Counted from the first letter of the stretch, positions 9,108 to 19,582 are shown. The stretch: 64,000 nt of DNA from an uncultured Blautia sp. (GCA_900547685.1 URHS01000006.1:4934-68933), one strand, 5' to 3'. Notes: generated by a model not told the origin, from the sequence alone. Made by a program: numbers and translations.

Positions 9108-12100
9108 TTATTTTCCTGCTGATCTTTCCTCGTCATCTTTTCTCTTTTTCCAAATAAGGAAGATAATTAGACCTGTCATCGCAACTACGGCGGCAATTGA
9201 GCCGTAGAAGATAGGTTTATTCATAAAATACTGAATCATAATGTTTGGTGTTACCAGAACACGGAGCACAACCGGCTCTCCTTTCATCGTCTCTTCAGAC
9301 TGTCCCAGAATGTTGCCTGCTGCATCTTCTGCAGTAATTTCAATATTCTGCCAACGGTTTGCACTTTCAACGGCTGTTTCAATCACACCATTGTCTTTCA
9401 ATAATTCTTCGCCCTCATATACAGTTTCTGTACCGTCAATGTCAACAGTTACCTTGGTAAGCGCCAGGTTATCCTTCGCATCTACTGTCATGATTCTCTC
9501 CGCTGCCCTGTACTGTGCATCATCTTCTACACCGGATACTACAACGGTAGGGGCTGTCTTATCCACTGCAAATTCAATCGGAAGATTTTTATTGGCTTTT
9601 TTCACACTGGTATTATTCATATTGTTCTTTGCTTTATCCTTGGTATTCAAAATAACCGTATAATTACCTTCCTCTGCGAAGTTCTCTTTATCAAGAATGT
9701 AGTGTGCCTCTTTCCACTGTGCATCAGAACCGGAATTTTTCACTGTGAAGTCTGTATTCTCTTTCAGATTCTGCAGATCACCGTCTCGGTTCACGGTAAT
9801 ACTTCTGGATTCAATAGCATCTACGTTAATTTCACGGATTCCTACTGCTTTTTCCTCCTTGATGTAGGTGTATCCTGCATCTCCTGTCTTCAGCCAGTCT
9901 TTGGTATCGTCATCCAGAATAAAAACAGAACCGTAGCGGTTTACAGAGAACATGATTTCTTTTTCTGTCTCATTTCCTGCTTTATCCACTGCTTTCGCAG
10001 TCATTTTATACAAGTCATCCATTTCTTCTGTTCTTTCAAAGTCATTAAACTTCATGGACTGTCCGTTTTCAATAGCGCTGACTACGGTACCAATCTCAAC
10101 TTCTCCATTATTCGCACCAATCAATGTGACGGTAACACCTTTTGCATCATAGTTTACGTCAGTAGCTTCTACCTTTGGTGAAACAGCATCATTGTTTGCA
10201 GATTTATCCTCCACATCTGTGATTTCCAGTTCCGGAACGGTCAAATCGACAGTAAAGCTATCCTGCGTGTAATCTGCTGCTGCATTTCCTGCCATATCAG
10301 CATAGTCAATGTCAAAGGTATAATCACCATCTGTACTGTAGCTTACAATTGCTGTATGGGTATCACCACTTCCAGAGAATGCTCCTACAGATGGTGCGGA
10401 AATACCTCTGCCCTCCAGACTTGCTGTAATTGCTGCACGGACATCCGCTGCATTGAAGTTATGTTCACGAACAGTAATGGTTGCTGTACGTGTTTCTTTG
10501 AAGTAGTTTCCATTTTTTGCGTCATTGCTGTCATAAGAAACGGTCATAACAGGAACGATTTTATCAATAGTAAACTCGTCCGTCTGTCCATATTCACCAC
10601 TGTTTCCTGCCAGGTCTGTGCATCCCAGGGTGAAAGTATAATCACCGTCTGCCGGGAAAGATACCTGACAGGTGCTGGTTGCAGTATCAGATACTCCGAT
10701 ATTACTGCTGCTGCTCCATCCGCCTATATTAGCCGGAGTTCCATCTGTATTTGTAATATTGAATCTTACATTGTTTGGGTCAAAATTACGGTCTGTAACT
10801 GTAACAGTTGCAGTTCTTGTATCCTTGTAATATCTACCGTTTAACGGGTTGTTCAAATCCCAGGAAACAGAGATAGAAGGTTTGGTTACGTCAATTTTCA
10901 GCTCAGTCACTTCACTTTTTCCCTTATTACCGGAGAAGTCGGTAGCAAATGCCTGTACTTTTACATCGTTACTATTATAAACGTCAGACGGAATCGTGAT
11001 GGTCTGGCTGAATGTCTTGTTCCCTTGTACCTTTGTGCTATTATTTAATAGTTTAATGGTTTCACCTTTATTGACATTTCCTGTTGCAGAAACGTTATAC
11101 CATACCGTTTCAAGACCTGAATAAGTATCTCCTGCTGTCGGATCTTCTACGTCAATACGGAGTGTTACGTCTTCATTGAAAATACCATTCTGAGCCTGAG
11201 TCAAATTGGTGATAGTAACAGTTGGTGCTGGTTTGGTACTGTCAACAATAACTCCATCAGAACTATAGTATTTCATATTTCCAGCATAATCGGTTATTTT
11301 GGTATACACGATAAATCTTTCATTTGGATTTACATTAAACTTAGTATACCCTGGACTTTCAACAGATGCTGATTGCCAATCACCATATGCATCTAACTGT
11401 TCTACTGTCTTTGAATCGTAGAATCTTGCATATTCCAATGGATAAATATCACAAATATCATCCTGGGCTTCAATTGACACATCTACAGAAGTTTTACTAA
11501 ATAGCTTAAAGAAAATATCCCCAAACCAGTTCTTCCATGGATTAAAATTACCAACTGTAACTGTGGCATTCGCTGGTGTCCAGTCAATTGTAAATACTGA
11601 TTTATTGCTGATTGGATTACCATGAATATCTACAAATACAGCATCATTTCCAGCAAGATCTTTGTAATTGAATGAATGTGTATAGTTTCCCTGTTCTGTA
11701 AAACTAAAAGTAAATTTCCACTGTTCTATATTATTCAAATTGCCATTTTCTGTCCATTGATTTACATCTTCCATATCTGGTTTAGATTCTTTTCCTTCAT
11801 CTACTTCCTCGGTAATAGTTGTTATAGAATCTGCTTCAAACGGTAAAGCATCAGCTTTAAAATTATGTTCTGCAATATTCACACTATAGAACATTGGCTT
11901 TTGAGTATACTCTTTTGATTCCATAGAAATTTCTTGTCCGTCAGAAGTATATAACTGTGTAACTACAGGTGCAATTTTATCAATTGTAAATGTAGTATTA
12001 GACAATTCATTTGTATCTGTCTTATAGGTTAAACCTTTCACTTCATTTCCATTGGGATCGTTTCCTGCATTTGTATTTCCGGCCAAATCTGTACAACTGT

Positions 12101-15100
12101 AGTAAACTGTATACTGTTCATTACCATTAAATTCTAAAGTAACAGTAGAGGTATGACTCACTTCGTCTTGTCCTGTTCCTTCATCCATATCAAATGTAAT
12201 GTCTGCAAAAATATTATTTCCATAGATATCTTTTAAATCTTTTAATATTGCTACATTTCCTTCATTTAAAACAATATCCTGCTCATATTTTTTGTCTTTT
12301 AAAGCTAAGGTGAATACAGCCTGATTCATATCCACGTTACGGTCACTAAATTTAATGGTTGCTGTTCTGTTACCGTTGTAATAATTCTCATTATGTACTT
12401 CTGTATTTCCTACATTTGCATAGGTTACTTCAATTTCAGGTCTTGATAAATCAAATCTAAGCGGTATTGTATTATAATGTTCATTACCAGCATTATCTGT
12501 GGCTGTCACACGTAAAAATACATCATTTCCATCATATCTCTCATCTACTGCAAAAGAAACTTTACTTGTTATTTTTGTAAATTCCGAATCTTTTTGCAAG
12601 TCACTATAGAGATATCCGTCTTTCTCTGTTTTATACAAAACAGTCTCTTCAAAATCTGGAATTAATATCACTACCCCTGAATCATCCAGCTTAGAGTCTT
12701 TTGTACCGCCTTTATATACCTGATAACTAACTTCCTTAATTGCTGATGATGCATCACCATCCTTTGCTATATCAGATATTTCAATATTGCTTAATGTAAA
12801 CTGATTAGAAGAATTTTTCATATCTTCTAAGTTATAATAAGTTTTTGGAGTCTCCTTAAAAGTAATTTCCGGATTGTTATCCTCTAATACCAAACCATTT
12901 GATGTATAAATTTTGGAGTTTTGAACATTGTCATAACTTCTAACTGCAACAATATAATGTCCTTCAATATATTCTGCAGCAATTTCTTCATCAAATTGTC
13001 CGATTGGTACACTATCCTGTCCATCTTTTGCAACTGTCCATTGATTATCAGAAATATTGTCCATAGCTTTCTGCAATGAATATTCATCTATCTGCATATC
13101 ATTTGTAATAGGCAACACATAATACTGCCAAGTATCTATAGAACGTACCCCTGAACCTTCTGTACCTAAATCTTCTGTATCGGCGAAGGAGACTTTCATC
13201 TCATAGTTTCTTTTTCTATATTTGTTAAATGTAATTGCCTTAACTAATTCAGTAGCTAAGCTTGCTTTCCCCTCTACACCATCAAAAGAAACTACTGGGG
13301 CTTTGGTATCGACATTTGCAGTAAGTACAAATGGGGCTGAACACTCTACATTATTATTTAATAAAACCAGCTCAACTTTTGCAGTTCTTTTTTGTGCCTC
13401 GGACATAACAAATTTAACCTGTACACTTGACTGGCTATTACTTCCAGCTTCCGGTACTATCACCTGAACATTCTCGTCTGAATCCTTATTTGCTCCTTTT
13501 ACCTTAATTGCATCAAACTTTATTCTTTGGTTTTGTAATGATAACGTAAGGTCATAATTACCTGTTGCATCTACATTACCTCTAACCCAGAGTTCTTTAT
13601 CGTTCATATAAGTAGAACCATTTGTGCTAGAATATGTGAGGTACGCATCTGCTTTGATTGTTCTGTTCGGAATAATCCGCACAGAACCATGTAAATTCAT
13701 ATTTTCTACATATTTATAGTTATTGTTTCCTTTACTATCTGGAATAGAATCACCATCATTTAAATCTGGTTTTAAACGTTTCTGCAAGCTTGTATCTGGA
13801 GTATTCTCATTATCAACAATAGCATTTGTAGCAGAATCGTCCTTCACTGTTACGTCTTTGATATCTGCATCATTAACAGCTATTTCTCCTACATCAACTG
13901 TTCCCGTAATACCTGCTTGTCCTAATTCCGTATTTGTTGCTACTCTAACGCTAGGAGCACCATTTTCATATACTCCTGGCTGTCCATATTGTCTTTGTAA
14001 CAGTTTTCCATCTGGATTATCAACTACTTTCAAATATAATTGTCTTCTCATAATTTTGCAGTAAGTAGTGGAGAGAGCATCATTTTCTGCTTTTACAATT
14101 TCATAATTATCTTTATCTGCACCTTCCAGAATCAACGGCTGACTATTTTCTCCTTCTGTCTCTAACAAATAACCTTTGCCTTCGTCAGCATCTTTTCCTG
14201 CTAATTTTAATCCTGTTGTTACTGCCTGTACATCATCCAAAGTACCATTGTTATCTCTATCGATAATTCCATCTAAAAGAATCTCACTTGCTGTCACATC
14301 ATTTGTGCCATCATAAATTTTTTCGTTAAACGTAATGCTTTTAACAGTCAGCGGTATCTTCTTGATACTACATGTTTTTGAACATACAGCATCCTCATAA
14401 ACCTTTCCCTCTTCCTGTGAAGCCTGTGAATATGTCACTTCTATTGCGACATCTCCTGCACATACTGCCTTGAAAGAAATAGCACCTGTTACATCCCACA
14501 AGTCCTGGCTATCTTTATTTTTAACCACCTCTGTAAACTTAAACTGTGGAGCATAGTCACTGTTATTATTTTCATCTGCAATTGCCCAATGCTTCAAATC
14601 TTGTGCATCCTCTGCACTTGTTGCCGCTACTGTAGCTTTAAGTTCATATGATACAGTATCTCCATAGGAAATATTTTCAGTAGAATTTTCTTTCAGTGTT
14701 ATTGTCTGACCTTTTTTCCCTTTGACCTCAAACTGTGATTTTACATTTAAATGTTCAAAGTTCCCCTTTTTATCCAAAACATCACATGACACTGAATACG
14801 TTCCTTCATATTCTACCTTATATGTTACTGACGCTATACCCTTGTTATCTACCTCTGCGGTTAGCAATAATGGTTCATCTTTATTCGGAGTTTGAATAGT
14901 AAATCTAACCTCTTCATCTTTTAGTTTCTTATCATTTAGTTCAAGTTTGATAGAAAGTGTATCTCCTACATTTGCTACATTGCTGTCTGAAAGCAGCTTG
15001 TTATCTTTTAAAATACAAATTTTCCCGTCTGCTTTTCGTTTATTTACAGTAATTGTATATGAATCAGACCTTACTCCATGTGCACTAGCTGTAACAGTAA

Positions 15101-16040
15101 CTTCTCCATTTTTTACTCCTGTCACCGAAAGTTCCTTGCCGGCAGAAGTACTCTCAACAATTCCATTAGCTGGTTCTACCGTCCATGTAATTTCATCCTT
15201 TAATTCAGTAATAGCTGTAATTTCACATGTTTCAAAAATTTTTATTTCATTTGATGAATTGCTCGAAAGTGTAATCGTTTCATTAGTAGTCAATTTTACA
15301 TCTTTTTCATAATTTTCATTTCCCCCTGAAAATTTTTCAGTGGTAATAGAATAGCCATCCTTAGAAACTTCCAGTTGAAACTCAACACCAGCTCCAGCAA
15401 CAACATCTGTAATCAAATATTTCCCCTCTTTATTTGTTGCAGTCTCATATATTTGATTCACTGCTCCCGTTGATATTAAAGTAATTTTTGCAGACTCCAG
15501 TGATATTTCTCCCTTTTTTGTAAATGAATCCAAAACTCTACCGCTAACTGTAATTTTGGGACGCTCAATCTTGATTTGGATTCTATTAGATTCTGTATCT
15601 CTAAATGACGCCCATATCTCAAAAGTTGCAGAATCCGCTAATGTGGTTGGAACTGTAACTGCAACTCCATTTGTAGTGTCTACTACTGCCTCTGTGTTTG
15701 TGTGCCAAATCACATCAGGATTTTGCACTTCTGTTCCTTCATTATCTTTCACCAAAACCTTAAATTCGGTAAGAATATCTCCTGGTTTAGCAACTGTCAC
15801 ATCTGGTCCTGTAACCTCTACTGTATAAGTTTTGATAATTTCAGAAGGTGCTGGCTGCTTATTATTTCCTCTTTGTTCTATGCCTTCACCTGATTCTGCT
15901 GACACTTCTGTTCCACTTGTTTCTGAATTTGTGCCGGAACTTACTGCACTAACTTGTACAGGTTGAATCATGCCTAATACCATAGTTAATGACAGAGTAA
16001 TTGCCAGCAGGCATTTTAGAATTTTTTTCTTTCCTTTCAT
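9108..16040 (-). CDS. Giant secreted Ig-like repeat protein with C-terminal membrane anchor (2310 aa)
   Basis: Residues 1-32 are a signal peptide (KKILKCLLAITLSLTMVLG...VSA). A carboxypeptidase-regulatory-like domain lies near 165-240 (VSGRVLDSF, NKEGKYLITDV), followed by Ig-like (Big) modules and a YDG-type module near 575-670 (EKIYDGTNDVTA). From about 930 to 2240 come repeated Ig-like units ending in DxAGN, several opening with a motif such as YYKDTRTATVTVTDRNFD or YFKETRTATITVREHNFN. A hydrophobic helix (about 2275-2300) precedes KKRKDDEERSAGK. There is no LPxTG, so it is probably anchored in the membrane with the bulk outside. Its start overlaps the stop of the upstream gene (ATGA). Likely a surface adhesin or scaffold; ligand unknown. 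Base composition changes sharply inside the gene near 11.25 kb. Confidence 0.85.
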   Translation of the reverse strand: MKGKKKILKCLLAITLSLTMVLGMIQPVQVSAVSSGTNSETSGTEVSAESGEGIEQRGNNKQPAPSEIIKTYTVEVTGPDVTVAKPGDILTEFKVLVKDNEGTEVQNPDVIWHTNTEAVVDTTNGVAVTVPTTLADSATFEIWASFRDTESNRIQIKIERPKITVSGRVLDSFTKKGEISLESAKITLISTGAVNQIYETATNKEGKYLITDVVAGAGVEFQLEVSKDGYSITTEKFSGGNENYEKDVKLTTNETITLSSNSSNEIKIFETCEITAITELKDEITWTVEPANGIVESTSAGKELSVTGVKNGEVTVTASAHGVRSDSYTITVNKRKADGKICILKDNKLLSDSNVANVGDTLSIKLELNDKKLKDEEVRFTIQTPNKDEPLLLTAEVDNKGIASVTYKVEYEGTYSVSCDVLDKKGNFEHLNVKSQFEVKGKKGQTITLKENSTENISYGDTVSYELKATVAATSAEDAQDLKHWAIADENNNSDYAPQFKFTEVVKNKDSQDLWDVTGAISFKAVCAGDVAIEVTYSQASQEEGKVYEDAVCSKTCSIKKIPLTVKSITFNEKIYDGTNDVTASEILLDGIIDRDNNGTLDDVQAVTTGLKLAGKDADEGKGYLLETEGENSQPLILEGADKDNYEIVKAENDALSTTYCKIMRRQLYLKVVDNPDGKLLQRQYGQPGVYENGAPSVRVATNTELGQAGITGTVDVGEIAVNDADIKDVTVKDDSATNAIVDNENTPDTSLQKRLKPDLNDGDSIPDSKGNNNYKYVENMNLHGSVRIIPNRTIKADAYLTYSSTNGSTYMNDKELWVRGNVDATGNYDLTLSLQNQRIKFDAIKVKGANKDSDENVQVIVPEAGSNSQSSVQVKFVMSEAQKRTAKVELVLLNNNVECSAPFVLTANVDTKAPVVSFDGVEGKASLATELVKAITFNKYRKRNYEMKVSFADTEDLGTEGSGVRSIDTWQYYVLPITNDMQIDEYSLQKAMDNISDNQWTVAKDGQDSVPIGQFDEEIAAEYIEGHYIVAVRSYDNVQNSKIYTSNGLVLEDNNPEITFKETPKTYYNLEDMKNSSNQFTLSNIEISDIAKDGDASSAIKEVSYQVYKGGTKDSKLDDSGVVILIPDFEETVLYKTEKDGYLYSDLQKDSEFTKITSKVSFAVDERYDGNDVFLRVTATDNAGNEHYNTIPLRFDLSRPEIEVTYANVGNTEVHNENYYNGNRTATIKFSDRNVDMNQAVFTLALKDKKYEQDIVLNEGNVAILKDLKDIYGNNIFADITFDMDEGTGQDEVSHTSTVTLEFNGNEQYTVYYSCTDLAGNTNAGNDPNGNEVKGLTYKTDTNELSNTTFTIDKIAPVVTQLYTSDGQEISMESKEYTQKPMFYSVNIAEHNFKADALPFEADSITTITEEVDEGKESKPDMEDVNQWTENGNLNNIEQWKFTFSFTEQGNYTHSFNYKDLAGNDAVFVDIHGNPISNKSVFTIDWTPANATVTVGNFNPWKNWFGDIFFKLFSKTSVDVSIEAQDDICDIYPLEYARFYDSKTVEQLDAYGDWQSASVESPGYTKFNVNPNERFIVYTKITDYAGNMKYYSSDGVIVDSTKPAPTVTITNLTQAQNGIFNEDVTLRIDVEDPTAGDTYSGLETVWYNVSATGNVNKGETIKLLNNSTKVQGNKTFSQTITIPSDVYNSNDVKVQAFATDFSGNKGKSEVTELKIDVTKPSISVSWDLNNPLNGRYYKDTRTATVTVTDRNFDPNNVRFNITNTDGTPANIGGWSSSSNIGVSDTATSTCQVSFPADGDYTFTLGCTDLAGNSGEYGQTDEFTIDKIVPVMTVSYDSNDAKNGNYFKETRTATITVREHNFNAADVRAAITASLEGRGISAPSVGAFSGSGDTHTAIVSYSTDGDYTFDIDYADMAGNAAADYTQDSFTVDLTVPELEITDVEDKSANNDAVSPKVEATDVNYDAKGVTVTLIGANNGEVEIGTVVSAIENGQSMKFNDFERTEEMDDLYKMTAKAVDKAGNETEKEIMFSVNRYGSVFILDDDTKDWLKTGDAGYTYIKEEKAVGIREINVDAIESRSITVNRDGDLQNLKENTDFTVKNSGSDAQWKEAHYILDKENFAEEGNYTVILNTKDKAKNNMNNTSVKKANKNLPIEFAVDKTAPTVVVSGVEDDAQYRAAERIMTVDAKDNLALTKVTVDIDGTETVYEGEELLKDNGVIETAVESANRWQNIEITAEDAAGNILGQSEETMKGEPVVLRVLVTPNIMIQYFMNKPIFYGSIAAVVAMTGLIIFLIWKKRKDDEERSAGK

Positions 16041-16507
16041 AATTTTTTAACTCCTTTTCCTTTTTTTGCTATATATTGAAAGACCTTCCCTGTAAGTAAA
16101 AAATGCATATACAGAGAGGTTATAAATAACAGCATTGAAATAAACTCTAAAGCTATGCTTACTTTTACTTGTGTACCACAATAAATAACAAGCATAAAAC
16201 TTAAAATCAAAACGCTATCATCTATTGCTGCAAAGGGGTTAGAAAAAAATCTAAGAAAAGCTGGAATCTTCCTTTTAGGAAGTTCCTGAGTGATTATATT
16301 CTTATACTTTTTCCACAACATCCCATAGCTGACACTTCCTGCTATCAAACCCATCCAAAGCACAATTCCTACAAGTGTTCCAATAAATGTAAGGTCTCCC
16401 GTAGCATCCCATGGATGAAAAAGTGTCAATAAAATTGATAATGATATAAGACTAAAGCATCCCATGGATAGAAAAAAATACTTTCTTATGTTGTTTCTAT
16501 TTCTCAT
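16037..16507 (-). CDS. Four-helix membrane protein of unknown function
   Basis: A 156-residue protein I do not recognise. Four hydrophobic segments lie at about 11-30, 41-64, 94-114 and 117-137, separated by basic loops (KKYKNIITQELPKRKIP), and the tail is Lys-rich. It is tightly placed in the kinase operon: it begins 3 bp after the small GATEVL protein and its stop overlaps the ATG of the giant protein gene, suggesting translational coupling. A role in export, insertion or signalling for the giant protein is an inference from position only. Confidence 0.8.
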   Translation of the reverse strand: MRNRNNIRKYFFLSMGCFSLISLSILLTLFHPWDATGDLTFIGTLVGIVLWMGLIAGSVSYGMLWKKYKNIITQELPKRKIPAFLRFFSNPFAAIDDSVLILSFMLVIYCGTQVKVSIALEFISMLLFITSLYMHFLLTGKVFQYIAKKGKGVKKL

Positions 16508-16510
16508 CGC

Positions 16511-17023
16511 TTACACCACCTCGTCCGTATGAATACACAGCACATACTTTTCTATCCGAAACATTCCATAGCTTTCATTCACTTCCTGTTGTGCCATCTC
16601 TCTGGTAGTAATTTGTTCCATCTGATTCAGCACTTCTGTAGCGCCGACACTCAATACCTCTGTAGCGCCGACTTCCGGTGACAGGGGAACGTTTGAACTG
16701 CCTGGCGGTGGCTGAATGATATCCTCCATTTTGACCTTCCGCACACTGCCCAGCTTCTTGCTGTTACCAATATTCCCGGAACGGCTGAGTGTACCTGTAT
16801 TTCCTCTTCCTGTTGGTCTTCTAAGCTGTCCGGTACGGGCATTGATTTCTTCCATATGCTGCACCGTTTTTTTCACAGAACGCCCGGTACGAGCATTAAA
16901 AATATTGACAATATCAAATTTAAAGAAGAAGATAATACTGAGAATCAGACAGAAAATACAAAGACCCAGACATACATAAAACAAAGTGTTAAATAAATCA
17001 ATCTTCTGTTGTATCTGTTCCAC
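16511..17023 (-). CDS. Small membrane protein with tandem GATEVL motifs, candidate kinase/FHA partner
   Basis: One transmembrane helix (about residues 11-36) is followed by a basic, Gly/Ser/Thr-rich, probably disordered cytoplasmic region with two NARTG motifs. Then come two exact GATEVL motifs spaced 8 residues apart (Thr 121 and Thr 129) and a C-terminal FRIEKYVLCIHTDEVV. Thr with Leu at +3 fits the preference of many FHA domains for phospho-Thr, and a kinase, a phosphatase and an FHA remnant are in the same operon. I chose GTG 17023, which has GGGAGG 8 bp upstream; a GTG three codons earlier lies inside that site. The start overlaps the end of the kinase gene. Function is inferred, not recognised. 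Confidence 0.78.
   Translation of the reverse strand: MEQIQQKIDLFNTLFYVCLGLCIFCLILSIIFFFKFDIVNIFNARTGRSVKKTVQHMEEINARTGQLRRPTGRGNTGTLSRSGNIGNSKKLGSVRKVKMEDIIQPPPGSSNVPLSPEVGATEVLSVGATEVLNQMEQITTREMAQQEVNESYGMFRIEKYVLCIHTDEVV
16632..16672 (-). repeat. 24-bp-period direct repeat encoding the two GATEVL motifs
   Basis: A 17-base unit (plus strand 16632-16648 and 16656-16672) is repeated with one mismatch at a 24-bp period. It codes for GATEVL twice. This looks like a recent tandem duplication of eight codons. Confidence 0.8.
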
Positions 17024-18803
17024 TTGTTCCACCTCCCTGACCGCTTCCGTCTATATTAGACATATTATAAGTTGACTGTACTGTGAGTTCAGCTTGTCCG
17101 ATGTTAGCCAACAGGCTGTCCTTCATTTCCTGTTCATATTCCGCATTAGCCGTTCCGGTCACGATTTCCATATTGCTGATTCTCTCATAGGCATTTTTTA
17201 ACTGCGTGTTCATCTGTTTATCAGTCACACCTGCTCCTTTAAACTCTGCTGCCTTTGAAGCAATCTGTGCTACCAGTTCTTTGTACGCTAACAGAGTATT
17301 TACATTGCTTTCCCCTGTCTCCCCATCATGTTCCACCATATTTACCATATCTAACCAATAATCTGAATAGGAAACCATGGAGTCACCTGCCTGATTCCGC
17401 ATACTTAAACTTTCATAATAACTTGCGATTTTATAGAGATTCTTTGCCCTGGTAATATTTTTTTCATTTAACTGTTCTGTCGGTTCTGCCTCAGAAGCAA
17501 TTTCCAGCCATTTCTTAGATGCCGCCTTATTTCCCGTTCCGTTATAGGAATAGAAATAAGCAATTCCTAAGTCATAAGCAAATTTTTCATAAGCGTCCCC
17601 ATTGACTCTCAAGTATTCTTCATTACTTCTCTTGGCATCTCCTGTAATTCCAAGCGCTTTTCTGATTTTCTGTTCTTCTTCATCCGAGAAGACACATACA
17701 ACCTGTCCGCCGCCATTGCTGCTAATCTCATTATTCTGCCATAGGAAGAAATTCAGCAGCCCTTCGTAGGCATCTCCACTTCCGGGATTTAAGGTAATGG
17801 CGTTTTCATAATATTCCATACACTGTTCCGGGTCTGTTGTTGCCAAGTTTTCCGCTTCAGAAAGATAGGCTTCATAGGTGCTGGCCTTCACAGAATTTTC
17901 TGCTATCCGGAATCCCACTGCGCCTGCCCCCGCCAAAACAGTGAGAGAAGCCGCTGCCAGAAAGCTACGCCACTTCAAAGTCTGTTTTTTCTTATATTCA
18001 ATATCCAGTTCATTGTAGTGCTCCAGTGCATAGAGCAGTTCACCACAGGACTGGTATCTGTCATCCGGGTTTTTCTGTGTACATTTCAGAATAATTTCTT
18101 CCAGACCGGAAGATAATTCCGGATTCCAATAACGAATAGGATACATTTCATAAGGCGGCTCACTGGGATTATGCCCTGTCAGCAAATGATACAGCGTAGC
18201 GCCCAGACAATAAATATCTGTACGTGCGTCTGTCTGTCCATGTCCTCCGTACTGCTCCGGTGCTGCATATCCCTGTGTCCCCAGACAAGTGGTATCCGCT
18301 ACACTGGTCTTCTTAAACTCCCTGGCCGTACCAAAGTCAATAAGCATGACCTTACCATCCGGCCTCAACATAACGTTAGAAGGTTTCATATCTCTATAGA
18401 TAATCGGTGGTTTTCGAGAATGAAGATAGGACAAAACATCGCAAAGCTGTTTCGCCCATTCAATTACATCTTCCTGGTTCTGTGCTCCGTACTCCCGAAT
18501 AACGCTTTCCAGGTGACGCCCCTCTATGTAATCCATAACAATCAGGAAACTTCCGTCTCCGTCAATAACATCAATAATGCTGGGGAGGTTGGGATGATTT
18601 AATTTCTTCAGCAAATCTGTTTCTACAATCAATCCCTGTTTTACCACTTCGAAATTCTGAACCCCATCTTTTCGGACCTCTTTGATGGCCCACTGTTTAT
18701 TAGCCCTCTCATTCATGGCAAGGTATACCACACTCATACCGCCTTGCCCGATTTTATTTAATATCTTATATTTTCCGTCTACTAATGACCCAATCTCAAG
18801 CAT
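16998..18803 (-). CDS. Membrane Ser/Thr protein kinase
   Basis: A 601-residue Hanks-type kinase. Motifs are GQGGMS (19-24), the ATP-binding Lys 41 in WAIKEV, the catalytic loop YRDMKPSN with Asp 138, DFG at 156-158, the activation segment TTCLGTQGYAAPEQY, and TDIYCLGATLYHLLTG. The usual HRD is YRD, as in a known kinase subgroup. A transmembrane helix (281-300) is followed by about 280 residues of helical, TPR-like sequence, probably outside the cell, and a Gly-rich tail. There are no PASTA domains, so it is not the cell-wall kinase PrkC. AGGAGG precedes ATG 18803. It lies 11 bp after the phosphatase gene, its natural antagonist. Confidence 0.93.
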   Translation of the reverse strand: MLEIGSLVDGKYKILNKIGQGGMSVVYLAMNERANKQWAIKEVRKDGVQNFEVVKQGLIVETDLLKKLNHPNLPSIIDVIDGDGSFLIVMDYIEGRHLESVIREYGAQNQEDVIEWAKQLCDVLSYLHSRKPPIIYRDMKPSNVMLRPDGKVMLIDFGTAREFKKTSVADTTCLGTQGYAAPEQYGGHGQTDARTDIYCLGATLYHLLTGHNPSEPPYEMYPIRYWNPELSSGLEEIILKCTQKNPDDRYQSCGELLYALEHYNELDIEYKKKQTLKWRSFLAAASLTVLAGAGAVGFRIAENSVKASTYEAYLSEAENLATTDPEQCMEYYENAITLNPGSGDAYEGLLNFFLWQNNEISSNGGGQVVCVFSDEEEQKIRKALGITGDAKRSNEEYLRVNGDAYEKFAYDLGIAYFYSYNGTGNKAASKKWLEIASEAEPTEQLNEKNITRAKNLYKIASYYESLSMRNQAGDSMVSYSDYWLDMVNMVEHDGETGESNVNTLLAYKELVAQIASKAAEFKGAGVTDKQMNTQLKNAYERISNMEIVTGTANAEYEQEMKDSLLANIGQAELTVQSTYNMSNIDGSGQGGGTSGTDTTED

Positions 18804-18814
18804 GTAGACTCCTC

Positions 18815-19582
18815 CTAATATGCCCGAATCAAAGCGACTGAAATGTTGTCATCTTCTCTTCTGGATTTATTTAACTCTGTAAAATATACAGCCGTTTCTT
18901 TCATCTTATCTTCTGTGACCATCAATTCCGGTCGCATTTTTTCATAGAACTCCTCCGGTGTAATCACATGGCGAAAACCATCTGAACACATCATAAATAG
19001 GGAATCCGATTTGTATTCCCCTACATAGAAGTCCGGTTCTATCACACTGCTGGCTCCTACACATTGAAGCAACACATTTCTCTGGGGATGGTTCTTTGCT
19101 TCTTCCCGGGTCATACGCCCCAGATCCATCTCCCTCTGTACATAAGTCTGATCTAAAGTCATCTGTTGGAATCCATCTTTGATGTAATATACTCTGGAAT
19201 CCCCTACATTAATAATATAGTAGATATTATCTACTAAAAGCAGCGCTGCCAAGGTTGTTCCCAGGCTTACGTTGCATCCGAGTCCGTACTCGCTAATTTT
19301 CTGGTTTTGTTCTAATATTAAATCAGTCCAGCTTTTTCTCAGGGCATTTGCCTCCAAACCGCCATACAGCAATTTGGGGAATTCCTGATGAAACCATCTG
19401 GAAAAAGCCTTGATTAACATGGCACTGGCGACCTCGCCCTTTGCAAGGCCGCCCATACCATCACAAACTACACTTAACAATACCTGCCCATAGTCTGTAG
19501 CCGCTATTTCTGTTAATATTGAATCTTGATTTGTACTTTTTCTGATTCCCACATCTGTGTGGACAGTTGTTAAATAATTCAT
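18815..19582 (-). CDS. PP2C-family Ser/Thr protein phosphatase
   Basis: A 255-residue PP2C phosphatase that should reverse phosphorylation by the neighbouring kinase. Metal-binding motifs are present: N-terminal RKSTNQDS, CDGMGG with Asp 41, NVGDSRVYY, MCSDGF and EDDNISV. The length equals a bare catalytic domain. It starts at ATG 19582, 25 bp after the stop of a truncated FHA gene. That gene's lost 5' end probably held the operon promoter, so present expression is uncertain. Confidence 0.94.
   Translation of the reverse strand: MNYLTTVHTDVGIRKSTNQDSILTEIAATDYGQVLLSVVCDGMGGLAKGEVASAMLIKAFSRWFHQEFPKLLYGGLEANALRKSWTDLILEQNQKISEYGLGCNVSLGTTLAALLLVDNIYYIINVGDSRVYYIKDGFQQMTLDQTYVQREMDLGRMTREEAKNHPQRNVLLQCVGASSVIEPDFYVGEYKSDSLFMMCSDGFRHVITPEEFYEKMRPELMVTEDKMKETAVYFTELNKSRREDDNISVALIRAY

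Noticed and set aside
9241..15893. Several plus-strand open frames of 60-160 codons opposite the giant gene
   Set aside because: They lack ribosome sites and family motifs, and arise from the low-complexity antisense of Thr/Val/Ser-rich Ig repeats.
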